Below are positions 7,001-12,304 of a stretch of DNA of 12,857 nucleotides, in pieces (the stretch's first letter is position 1; every line of letters starts with the position of its first letter). Source of the DNA: an uncultured Variovorax sp. (GTDB taxonomy: Bacteria; Pseudomonadota; Gammaproteobacteria; Burkholderiales; Burkholderiaceae); contig CAMLCW010000126.1 of assembly GCA_946478645.1 (NCBI GenBank), positions 1-12,857 on the forward strand, written 5' to 3'. Under the pieces are notes generated by a model. The model worked only from the letters and a program-made list of their open reading frames with translations, had not been told where the DNA came from and did no database searches. A program made the translations under genes and the position numbers.

Positions 7001-7410
7001 GAGAATAGAACGACATCGCTTGCCCGGCACAAGTCACGCACGAAGCCCTGCGCGCGCGCCATAGGCAGGTGCTCGGCGACTTCCACCGACAGGGCAAGAT
7101 CGTAGCGCCGGGAGATGGATATCTCTGTGCGCAAGTCGGTGGGTGCGAACTGCGACGGGTCGACAAGAAGCGCGCCGCGGTCGACGTAATCGCCATCAAG
7201 GCCTAACAGGTCACGGGCACCAAGCTCTTGCGCTGCAAGAAGCCAGGCACCGTATCCGCAGCCCACATCCAGCACCGACGACGGGTTGAAATAAGTCCAG
7301 AGCCGACCAAGGATCGCGCGGGCAGAACGTGCACTTCCTGAAAGATGTTGTGTGTAGAAGGCGTCGTTGTATTTTGATTCTGCTTCTTCTACTGACATGT
7401 TCTGCTTCAT
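4084..7410 (-). CDS. Methyltransferase-GT2-GT2 fusion protein, glycan assembly
   Basis: A 1108-residue modular protein. Residues about 14-230 are a class I SAM methyltransferase: LDVGCGYGAWL (47-57), the acidic end of strand 2 at Asp72, and SVEVAEHLP (108-116). Residues 285-345 are Ala-rich and coiled-coil-like. Residues 396-430 carry a WYL-NPDV-EGRNP repeat-like motif often found beside glycosyltransferases. Residues 572-800 form a first GT2 domain (YSIVTPFF, NDDP 614-617, DCDD 667-670, QDYDF 751-755). Residues 826-1050 form a second (CILDDDD 915-921, EDWD 1001-1004), whose usual first Asp motif is replaced by LIVHAD. The architecture recalls WsaE of Geobacillus S-layer glycan synthesis, which methylates and rhamnosylates chain ends; that link is inference. 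The start at 7410 has only a G-rich stretch upstream; Met5 (7398) is an alternative. It is co-transcribed with the GT2 gene at 3069-4082. Confidence 0.92.
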   Translation of the reverse strand: MKQNMSVEEAESKYNDAFYTQHLSGSARSARAILGRLWTYFNPSSVLDVGCGYGAWLLAAQELGARDLLGLDGDYVDRGALLVDPSQFAPTDLRTEISISRRYDLALSVEVAEHLPMARAQGFVRDLCRASDVVLFSAATPYQGGEDHVNEQWPEYWGILFRQQKYRCFDLFRNEFWRDPNVESWYAQNVFLFVKAENPLCERLSKYSADAQVLSRVHPEIFLINVTRYRPDATQQLQHEISAWESVVSAYRDGSLELPDVFAPSTDADPLANPFAPGRLNYRDASALRAEVAAAAAASAAAAAADTAASERRLRDERNSMQNALIDVAVRLHERQAQEAVRAAVQAQDAGRHEPAPQQQSLAHVLKRAMPEPLRRQLRRIRDELDVRYLKSSGHFDAAWYLKRNPDVQVLGTDPVRHFVTHGVREGRNPRPDFDINAHLSSRVKGRWLRRNVFVEYLQQRQGDEGFAPVGPERETAIEADPFAQKAARAWYGGERLARQQLFEGSASTVLVNSAEHERQTRLIIDRFLSDLDCEDEVHPVNALAPLEAIREALENTQPRMTVARNAATTTYSIVTPFFAHLAFFRKTAESVARLMAATPGDTATGRIEWIVVNDDPRFDAAALESAIPAEIRPATRILSDGANFGISVRQNQGIDAARNEWILFLDCDDLIESHCATVLDHYIAQLPYCRFISSEIIDIDEDDVELRRRIRTFGPGLLYEKGMNAGHLAAIRRDLFKDVGAFDPRFSGCQDYDFALRTALHEPILLIPEHLYSYRWHTKSQSVGQFKKQARIAETVRRAFLQRFIQHRWPELRRAPEALPSDPHGACLIRTQGRRLELLEEAIQSVLQQTVPMTPCLIVHADMATYESIAQWARRFDGRVEVLHADLPARRRGYPLNVGLDFIEAAGDRFSFFCILDDDDIFYPMFAERLLAVLNTSGADVAYCTTNSRIPGQHAKAAHPPFPTAALVSGNFIPINAYIVRTSLLIRSGVRLREDIHYLEDWDFLLSLLQANGRFALLNETLSEFRIIGDGNVAQKLDPVHFAHCQKLVGLRAGLAAKTCGLGGFYRDLMDFDFSARPELKPGDMGNLQAAREIFDVVNASPTMKGH
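6486..6540 (-). repeat. Alanine-codon low-complexity tract inside the fusion gene
   Basis: A run of GCC/GCG-type codons encodes about 14 alanines with one serine (residues 292-305), flanked by charged heptad-like sequence. It marks the linker between the methyltransferase part and the glycosyltransferase part. Such tracts slip easily in replication and can vary in length between strains. Confidence 0.6.
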
Positions 7411-7451
7411 TTTTAGGGGCCCCCGCCTCTGTAAGGGGCGTCAATTTCATG

Positions 7452-7457
7452 ATTGTA
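7452..7457 (-). promoter_or_regulatory. Candidate -10 element for the glycan islet
   Basis: TACAAT on the minus strand matches the -10 consensus in 5 of 6 positions and would give a leader of about 35 nt before the ATG at 7410. No good -35 is seen 16-18 nt upstream, so an activator or a different sigma factor may be involved. Confidence 0.3.
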
Positions 7458-7486
7458 AGTGCCCGATTCGGACGATTCGCAGGGTT

Positions 7487-7511
7487 GCCGCGGGCTTGAT
7501 CGCCCGCCGGC
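7487..7511. repeat. GC-rich hairpin
   Basis: GCC-GCGGGC, loop TTGATC, GCCCGC-c-GGC: a 9-bp stem with one bulged C. No T-run follows on either strand, so it is not a standard intrinsic terminator. It lies 175-200 bp past the dehydratase stop and may stabilise or end that transcript. Confidence 0.5.
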
Positions 7512-7522
7512 GCAGTGTTCAA

Positions 7523-7564
7523 GCCCTCGATGCGCTCGGGCTCCCTCGTAGGAGATTCGAGGGT
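7523..7564. repeat. Nested inverted repeat downstream of the dehydratase gene
   Basis: An outer pair CCCTCGA (7524-7530) / TCGAGGG (7557-7563), extended by a G-T pair, encloses an inner hairpin CTCC (7541-7544), loop CTCGTA, GGAG (7551-7554). No T-run follows. It may act as a weak or factor-dependent terminator for the minus-strand operon, or mark the boundary of the low-GC islet. Confidence 0.45.
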
Positions 7565-7686
7565 ACAGGACCGGCGTCCGGGTGATGTTGCAGAATGTCT
7601 GCGCCCCGATGCGGGGGCTCGGGACGCACTGTCGCCCGGGGAAGGGGCGCGAGCTTCCGTCTGGCTGTTCTGCCCAGGCCGACGAT

Positions 7687-8673
7687 TTATCGGCGGGGCG
7701 TCGATCTGTTCACGCCTGCAAGCACCCCCGCAAACATGTCCGAATCGACATTGCCGCCGGTCACGCAGATTCCCACCGTCTTGCCGCGCCAGCGCTCCTG
7801 CTGCTGGAGCGCCCCGGCCAGCGCCGCGGCGCCCGCGCCCTCGGCCACGTTGTGGGTGTCGCTGAAGAGGATGCGCATCGCCGCGGCGACTTCATCGTCG
7901 GTCACGGTGATCACGTCGTCGGCTTCGCGCAGGATCACCTCGACCGACTCGGGCACCGGCGTGCGGCAGGCCATGCCGTCGGCCAGCCGCGTGGTCACCG
8001 GCGATTCGATGGCCCGCCCGGCATGGAACGAGTCGCGGTAGGCCGTGGCATGCGCCGACACCACGCCGACGAGCTTGGTCGAGACGCCGCAGTGCGCGCG
8101 CGCTGCCGACGCCGCGGCAAAGCCAGAGCCGAGGCCGATGGGCACGAACAGCACGTCGGGCGGTGCCTCGGCGAGCGCGCTGAAGAACTCGACGTACGCG
8201 GTGGCCACGCCGCGGACCAGCTCGCGGTGGAACGACGGCACGCGGTGCAGCCGCTCTTGCTCCGCGAGCAGCGCTGCATGCTCGGCGGCCGCCTGGAAAT
8301 CGTCGCCGTGCTCGACCAACTGCACGCCGAGCGCGCGCATGGCGGCGTTCTTCTCGCGCGAGTTGCCGTGCGGCACCACGATGGTGGCGGCGATGCCGTG
8401 GCGCCGCGCCGCGAAGCCGACCGACTGGCCGTGGTTGCCGCGCGTCGCGCTGATGGCATGGCGCACGCCGGGCTGCTCGCGCGCGAGCGTCTCGAAATAG
8501 GTCAGGCCGCCGCGGATCTTGAAGGCACCGGCCGGCGTGTGGTTCTCGTGCTTGGCCCAAACGGTGCAGCCGAGGCGCTCGGCCAGCAGCGGCCAGGCGT
8601 ACTGCGGCGTGGGCGGCATGGCGGTGCGCACGGTGCGCAGCGCCGCCTCGATCTCTTCGCGGGTGAATCTCAT
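7687..8673 (-). CDS. Threonine dehydratase-like PLP enzyme
   Basis: A 328-residue fold-type II PLP enzyme. Lys52 in HENHTPAGAFKIRGG (42-56) is the Schiff-base lysine; SATRGNHGQS (75-84) holds the substrate carboxylate; PIGLGSGFA (178-186) is a variant phosphate-binding loop in place of the usual GGGGL; EGAGAAALAG (279-288) and CVTGGNVD (303-310) follow. The family deaminates threonine or serine to 2-oxo acids, and some members act on hydroxy-amino acids of other pathways. There is no C-terminal ACT domain, so it is the short, feedback-insensitive type, not biosynthetic IlvA. The start at 8673 is supported by AAGGA at 8682-8686, 8 nt upstream, and by the N-terminus matching the family; the reading frame stays open upstream into the LysE gene without real coding. 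It is the last gene of the seven-gene operon. The substrate is unsure because of the altered loop. Confidence 0.9.
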   Translation of the reverse strand: MRFTREEIEAALRTVRTAMPPTPQYAWPLLAERLGCTVWAKHENHTPAGAFKIRGGLTYFETLAREQPGVRHAISATRGNHGQSVGFAARRHGIAATIVVPHGNSREKNAAMRALGVQLVEHGDDFQAAAEHAALLAEQERLHRVPSFHRELVRGVATAYVEFFSALAEAPPDVLFVPIGLGSGFAAASAARAHCGVSTKLVGVVSAHATAYRDSFHAGRAIESPVTTRLADGMACRTPVPESVEVILREADDVITVTDDEVAAAMRILFSDTHNVAEGAGAAALAGALQQQERWRGKTVGICVTGGNVDSDMFAGVLAGVNRSTPRR

Positions 8674-8681
8674 CGCGCGTG

Positions 8682-8686
8682 TCCTT
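8682..8686 (-). promoter_or_regulatory. Ribosome binding site of the dehydratase gene
   Basis: AAGGA on the minus strand, 8 nt before the ATG at 8673, in the 23-nt gap after the LysE-family gene. It decides between this start and upstream in-frame starts. Confidence 0.75.
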
Positions 8687-8696
8687 TTCCTTGCGG

Positions 8697-9329
8697 CTAC
8701 TTGCGTTCGGTCAGTGCGACGCGCACGGCCATGGCCGCGAGCACGCTGCCCATGATGTAGCGCTGCGCGCGCAGCCAGCCCGCGCTTTGCGACAGCACGG
8801 CCGTGATGCCCGCGGCACCGAGGATCATGAGCGTATTGACCGCGGCGCTGCTCGCGATCTGCGCCGCGCCGAGCTGCAGGCTCTGCAGCAGCACCGAGCC
8901 GCGCTCGGGATGCAGGAACTGCGGAAAGAACGAGAGATAGAACATCGCCACCTTCGGGTTCAGCAGGTTGGTGAGGAAACCCATGCGGAACAGCTTGGCC
9001 GGCGGGTCGGCTGGCAGCGCGCGCGCCGCGAAGGGCGCATGGCCGCCGGGCCGCACGGCCTGCCACGCGAGCCACAGCAGGTAGGCCGCGCCCGCGAGCC
9101 GGATCGCATCGAACGCGAGCGGCACCGCGAGCAGCAGCGCGGTGAGCCCGAGCGCGGCCGCGAACAGGTGCACCAGAAACGCCATCAGCACGCCGCCGAG
9201 CGAGATCAGTCCGGCGCGGCGGCCCTGCACCAGCGTGCGCGAGACGCAATAGATCATGTTCGGCCCGGGCGTGAGTGCGAGCAGCACCGAGGCCAGCGCG
9301 AACCACGCGATTTCGGTCAAGGTCAGCAT
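8697..9329 (-). CDS. LysE/RhtB-family amino-acid exporter
   Basis: A 210-residue inner-membrane protein of normal family length with about six hydrophobic segments (roughly 5-25, 38-62, 63-90, 117-140, 150-180, 188-206). The signature TPGPN (20-24) and the NLLNPKVAMFYLSFFPQF stretch (121-138) are diagnostic for the LysE/RhtB superfamily, whose members export amino acids such as threonine, homoserine, lysine or leucine with the proton gradient. Its start overlaps functionally with the preceding gene: TGA-C-ATG with GGAAGGA embedded in that gene's last codons, so translation is coupled. Sitting directly before a threonine dehydratase-like gene, it may keep the pool of the same amino acid in check together with that enzyme. 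The substrate is not determinable from sequence. Confidence 0.93.
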   Translation of the reverse strand: MLTLTEIAWFALASVLLALTPGPNMIYCVSRTLVQGRRAGLISLGGVLMAFLVHLFAAALGLTALLLAVPLAFDAIRLAGAAYLLWLAWQAVRPGGHAPFAARALPADPPAKLFRMGFLTNLLNPKVAMFYLSFFPQFLHPERGSVLLQSLQLGAAQIASSAAVNTLMILGAAGITAVLSQSAGWLRAQRYIMGSVLAAMAVRVALTERK

Positions 9330-9330
9330 G

Positions 9331-10023
9331 TCAGGTTCCTTCCGATCGAAGCGTGACGGGGCCGCCTGGCGTGTCGAGCACCGCGACGAGGTCGGGCGGG
9401 CCGGGCTCCAGGGCCATGGCCTGCATGCCGATGGCCGCGAGCGCGGCCGCGAGATCGGGCGCGCGCGGATGCGTGGCCGAGAGCGAGCGCATCGAAAGGC
9501 CCGACGCCGGCATCGCGTCGGTGGGATGCACCGGCCCCCACTCGATCAGCGTCGGCAGCGCGCCGTAGAAGAGGCGCTGGCCGTCGTCGCGCACGGTGAT
9601 CTGCCATTCGAGCCGCCCCGCGGGCGTGTCGCGCGAGGCCGCGAGCAGCGGGCCGCGATCGATCGGCATGCGCTCGTCGTGGGCGAGCGCCTGCACGGCG
9701 ATGCGCGCATCGGGCACGCTCGCGACGAAGTGCACGAGCCGCGGCCCGTGCCGCACCAGCGCCGCCTGCAGCACCGGATCGTCGAGGTCGAACCAGCGTC
9801 GCGTGCCGGGCCGCGAGGGCTTCTTGCCGGGCTCGATGGCGATGATCTCGAGGTAGGCCCGCGGGAAAGCGTCGCTCGCGATGTTCAGCAGCCGGTTGTG
9901 CGTGCCCATCAGCGGGTGCGAACCGCCGGGTCCGGGCGTCACGCCGAGCGTGGCCTCGCACCAAGCCACGCCCTCGGCCAGCGAGGCGGCGGCAATCACG
10001 AGGTGGTCGAGCCGGGCTTGCAT
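9331..10023 (-). CDS. VOC / glyoxalase-like domain protein
   Basis: A 230-residue protein of the glyoxalase-like type (PF13468 style). It opens with LDHLVIAAASLAEGVAWCE (5-23), followed by GTHNRLLNI (40-48) and YLEIIAIEP (57-65), the usual beta-strand order of the first VOC module. His7 and Glu60 are at positions that often bind a metal. A second, weaker module runs from about residue 140 (WQITVRDDG) to the GGPVTL end. VOC proteins include lyases, isomerases and dioxygenases, and this subfamily is uncharacterised as far as I know. The start at 10023 places LDHLV at the N-terminus as in relatives; in-frame sequence further upstream overlaps the PhzF gene and is not coding-like. It follows PhzF by 13 nt and couples to LysE by 1 nt. 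Confidence 0.85.
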   Translation of the reverse strand: MQARLDHLVIAAASLAEGVAWCEATLGVTPGPGGSHPLMGTHNRLLNIASDAFPRAYLEIIAIEPGKKPSRPGTRRWFDLDDPVLQAALVRHGPRLVHFVASVPDARIAVQALAHDERMPIDRGPLLAASRDTPAGRLEWQITVRDDGQRLFYGALPTLIEWGPVHPTDAMPASGLSMRSLSATHPRAPDLAAALAAIGMQAMALEPGPPDLVAVLDTPGGPVTLRSEGT

Positions 10024-10036
10024 GGCGCAACCCGCC

Positions 10037-10981
10037 TTACAGCGTGACCTGCCCGTCGATGCAGGTGACGGCGTCGCCGCCCACCCACACCGTGCCGTCG
10101 GCATCGCGCTCGATGTGCACGCGGCCCGCGCGGCCCAGGCACTGCCCCTGCGCGGCCAGGTAGCGCGCGGGCATCAGGCCGTCGGCGATCAGCCATTCGG
10201 CCAAGCCCGCATTGAGGCTGCCGGTCACGGGGTCTTCTTCGACGCCGATGGGCGCGGCGAAGGCGCGCACTTCGAGGTCGATCTTCGCGCCGTCATCGGC
10301 GTCATCGGCCTGCGCCGGCGGGCCCCCGGCCTGCCGGCCGCCGAAGGCACGTGCCTCGCGGTTGGAGCGGCCGATCAGCATCGCCTCTTCGGGCCCGGCG
10401 GGCACGCCCGCCACGCCGACCTTCACACCCAGTTCCTTGAGCATCCGGTGGTCGGGCGCCAGGCCGAGCACGGTGTCGGCGTCGTTGAGCAGCAGGCCGA
10501 ACCAGACCGGTCCGTTGTCGAGCACCTGGGCCGCGACGACCTGCTGTGCCTTGAGGCCGAGCGCGCCCGCCACCTTGGCCAGCAGGCTGGGGCTTGGCGC
10601 GCTGCGCTGGAGCCGCGGCGCCGCAAAGGCCAGCCGATCGCCCTCGTGGCGCAGCGGCACCAGGCCCACCGCGCATTGCTGCACGATGCGCCCCGCCGCG
10701 CGCGGCTTGCCGCCGGCCTGCAGCCAGGCATGGCAGCTGCCGATGGTGGGATGGCCCGCAAACGGCAGCTCGCCGCCCGGCGTGAAGATGCGCACGCGGT
10801 AGTCGGCCGTGGGGTCGGTGGGCGGCAAAAGGAAGGTGGTCTCGGACAGGTTCGTCCACTGCGCGAAGCGCTGCATCGCCGCGTCGTCCAGTCCGCTGCC
10901 ATCGAGCACCACCGCGAGCGGATTGCCGCGCAAGGGCCTCGCCGTGAAGACGTCGACTTGCTTGAAGGGGCGGGATTTCAT
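10037..10981 (-). CDS. PhzF-family isomerase/epimerase-like protein
   Basis: A 314-residue protein with the two-lobed PhzF/DapF fold. Motifs are VDVFTARPLRGNPLAVV (9-25), NLSETTFLL (44-52) with Glu47 at the catalytic acid/base position, IFTPGGELPFAGHPTIGS (65-82) and GVEEDPVTGSLNAGLAEWL (246-264). PhzF isomerises trans-2,3-dihydro-3-hydroxyanthranilate in phenazine synthesis, but most relatives sit outside phenazine clusters with unknown substrates. No other phenazine gene is present here, so phenazine synthesis is not claimed. Residues 214-232 form a Gly/Pro/Asp-rich insertion (GGPPAQADDADDGAK) that looks like a flexible loop. Two ATGs are adjacent (10984 and 10981); the second has slightly better spacing from GGAT, the only Shine-Dalgarno-like sequence. 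It follows the GST gene by about 22 nt. Confidence 0.93.
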   Translation of the reverse strand: MKSRPFKQVDVFTARPLRGNPLAVVLDGSGLDDAAMQRFAQWTNLSETTFLLPPTDPTADYRVRIFTPGGELPFAGHPTIGSCHAWLQAGGKPRAAGRIVQQCAVGLVPLRHEGDRLAFAAPRLQRSAPSPSLLAKVAGALGLKAQQVVAAQVLDNGPVWFGLLLNDADTVLGLAPDHRMLKELGVKVGVAGVPAGPEEAMLIGRSNREARAFGGRQAGGPPAQADDADDGAKIDLEVRAFAAPIGVEEDPVTGSLNAGLAEWLIADGLMPARYLAAQGQCLGRAGRVHIERDADGTVWVGGDAVTCIDGQVTL

Positions 10982-11003
10982 CATCGGATCCGAAGCAGGA
11001 ATG

Positions 11004-11645
11004 TCATTCGAGGCCCAGGTCGAGCACGCCGCGCGCACCCGGGCGGGAGAGCAGCTCGCCATACCAGCGCTCGAGGTTCGGCCAACTCGGGCGCTGGTAT
11101 TCGAGCGGCGGCAGGCCGAACCAGCGGTGGGCTTCGCAGCCGATCGGGATGTCTGCCATGGTGAAGCGCTCGCCCACCATGTAGGGCGAGCGCGCCAGGT
11201 GCGCGTCGAGCAGCGTGAACAGCGCCTCGCTCGCGTACACCGAGGCCGCGATCAGCGCCGGGTCGCGCTCGGCCGGCGGCGTGCGCACCCATTGCACGAA
11301 CGCATCGCGGCTTGCGCGGTTGAGCATGGTCTGCTGCCAGTCCATCCAGCGCTCGGCGTCGAAGCGCGCCGGCAGTTCGCTCGGATAGAAGTTGCCGTGC
11401 GAATGCTTGGCGCAGAGATAGCGCACGATGACGTTCGATTCCCAGAGCGTCACGCGCTCCGCGCCTTCGCCGTCGTCGATGGTGGGCACCGTGGCATTGG
11501 GATTGAGCGCGAGGTATTCGGGCGTCTGCACCACGCCGAACAGGCCGCCGGCCTCGGTGCGCTGGAAGTCGAGCCCGAGTTCCTGCGCGCACCACACGAC
11601 CTTGCGCACGTTGATCGAACTGATGCGGCCCCAGATGTTGAGCAT
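11004..11645 (-). CDS. Glutathione S-transferase
   Basis: A 213-residue cytosolic GST of usual length. The thioredoxin-like N-terminal domain (1-82) starts MLNIWGRISSINVRKV, with Ser9/Ser10 at the place of the catalytic Ser/Cys of bacterial theta/beta-like GSTs; VPT (53-55) carries the cis-proline that binds glutathione; and WESNVIVRYL (68-77) gives the Glu-Ser pair that contacts the gamma-glutamyl group. The helical C-terminal domain (about 90-213) contains the TMADI N-capping motif (162-166). It probably conjugates or removes thiol-linked electrophiles. It sits 12 nt after the DJ-1 gene, with an A/G-rich GAAAG stretch upstream, and in front of PhzF. Together with DJ-1 and VOC it gives the operon a detoxification flavour. 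The substrate is unknown. Confidence 0.95.
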   Translation of the reverse strand: MLNIWGRISSINVRKVVWCAQELGLDFQRTEAGGLFGVVQTPEYLALNPNATVPTIDDGEGAERVTLWESNVIVRYLCAKHSHGNFYPSELPARFDAERWMDWQQTMLNRASRDAFVQWVRTPPAERDPALIAASVYASEALFTLLDAHLARSPYMVGERFTMADIPIGCEAHRWFGLPPLEYQRPSWPNLERWYGELLSRPGARGVLDLGLE

Positions 11646-11657
11646 GGCTTTTTTCTT

Positions 11658-12299
11658 TCAGCTTTCTTGGACGGATGCAGCCTCGGCGGCCACGGCCGGC
11701 GGCAGGTACGGCCGGAGGTTGCGCAGCGCCTGCGCGACGTAGTCTTCCTTTTCGCCCACGGGCGCGACATAGTGCAGCGCGCTGGCCGCAGCCTCGAGGC
11801 CTTCGCTGCGCGCGATGAACCACGCCGCGAGGTAGGGCGCCGACAGGCAGCCGCCCGCCGTCGCGACGTTGCCATCGGCAAAGAAGGGCTGCGCAAGCAC
11901 CTCGACGCCGGCTTCCTGCACCCAGGGCTTGGTCGTGAGGTCGGTGCAGGCGGGCACGGTGCCCAGCAGCCCCAGCTTGGCGAGCAGCAGCGTGCCCGAG
12001 CATTGCGCGCCGATCAGCTGGCGCTTTGCATCGAGCCGGCGCAGCACGCCCATGATCGCGGGATCGGCGGCGATCTCGCGTGTGCGGATGCCGCTGCCCA
12101 CGAGCACTGCCTCGGCCTCGCAGGCGGCCTCGAGCGTCGAGGTCGCGTGCAGCGTCACGCCGTTCATCGAGGTGACGGTGGCGGAGGGCGAGGCCAGCGT
12201 CACGCGCCAGCCCGGGCGCTTCACGCGGTTGAGCACGCCGAGCGCGATCAGCGAGTCAAGCTCGTTGAAACCGTCGAAGGTGAGGATCGCGATGTGCAT
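11658..12299 (-). CDS. DJ-1/PfpI-family protein
   Basis: A 213-residue protein with the DJ-1/PfpI (class I glutamine amidotransferase-like) fold. IAILTFDGFNELDSLIALG (3-21) contains the conserved Glu13, and IGAQCSGTLLLAKLGLL (96-112) contains the nucleophile-elbow cysteine Cys100; TAGGCLSAPYLAAWFIAR lies near residues 146-163. The pattern fits the isonitrile hydratase / ThiJ-like branch rather than the PfpI protease. Such proteins act as glyoxalase-like, hydratase or deglycase-type enzymes or as stress proteins. No DNA-binding AraC domain is attached. It begins 5 nt after the aminotransferase stop, with no clear Shine-Dalgarno, and is probably translated by coupling. The precise reaction cannot be assigned. 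Confidence 0.92.
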   Translation of the reverse strand: MHIAILTFDGFNELDSLIALGVLNRVKRPGWRVTLASPSATVTSMNGVTLHATSTLEAACEAEAVLVGSGIRTREIAADPAIMGVLRRLDAKRQLIGAQCSGTLLLAKLGLLGTVPACTDLTTKPWVQEAGVEVLAQPFFADGNVATAGGCLSAPYLAAWFIARSEGLEAAASALHYVAPVGEKEDYVAQALRNLRPYLPPAVAAEAASVQES

Positions 12300-12304
12300 G
12301 GCGC

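Larger units (their letters stand above)
7411..7686. other. Gene-free stretch between the glycan islet and the right-hand operon
   Basis: No convincing gene occurs in these 276 bp. It holds the 3' untranslated region of the dehydratase gene (stop at 7687, minus strand), several GC-rich hairpins (7487-7511, 7523-7564, 7603-7618) and the promoter region of the fusion gene. GGGGGCCCCT, a near-palindrome at 7414-7423, lies directly before the fusion gene's ATG and is the only Shine-Dalgarno-like G-rich stretch there. Confidence 0.6.

Noticed and set aside
7211..7522. 103-codon minus-strand frame upstream of and overlapping the fusion gene
   Set aside because: It is out of frame with the fusion gene and shows no recognisable motif; the first 37 codons alone would be unique and have no Shine-Dalgarno.
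8674..9306. In-frame extension of the dehydratase upstream to 9306
   Set aside because: The extension lies in the wrong frame of the LysE gene, which has all its motifs; the dehydratase has its own Shine-Dalgarno and a family-like N-terminus at 8673.
10024..10104. Longer start for the VOC protein at 10104
   Set aside because: It would overlap the PhzF 3' end by about 70 bp and add Arg/Pro-rich sequence that VOC relatives lack; LDHLV normally starts the protein.
10037..10981. Reading the PhzF gene as evidence for phenazine synthesis
   Set aside because: No phzA/B/D/E/G-type gene is nearby, and most PhzF-family genes occur outside phenazine clusters.
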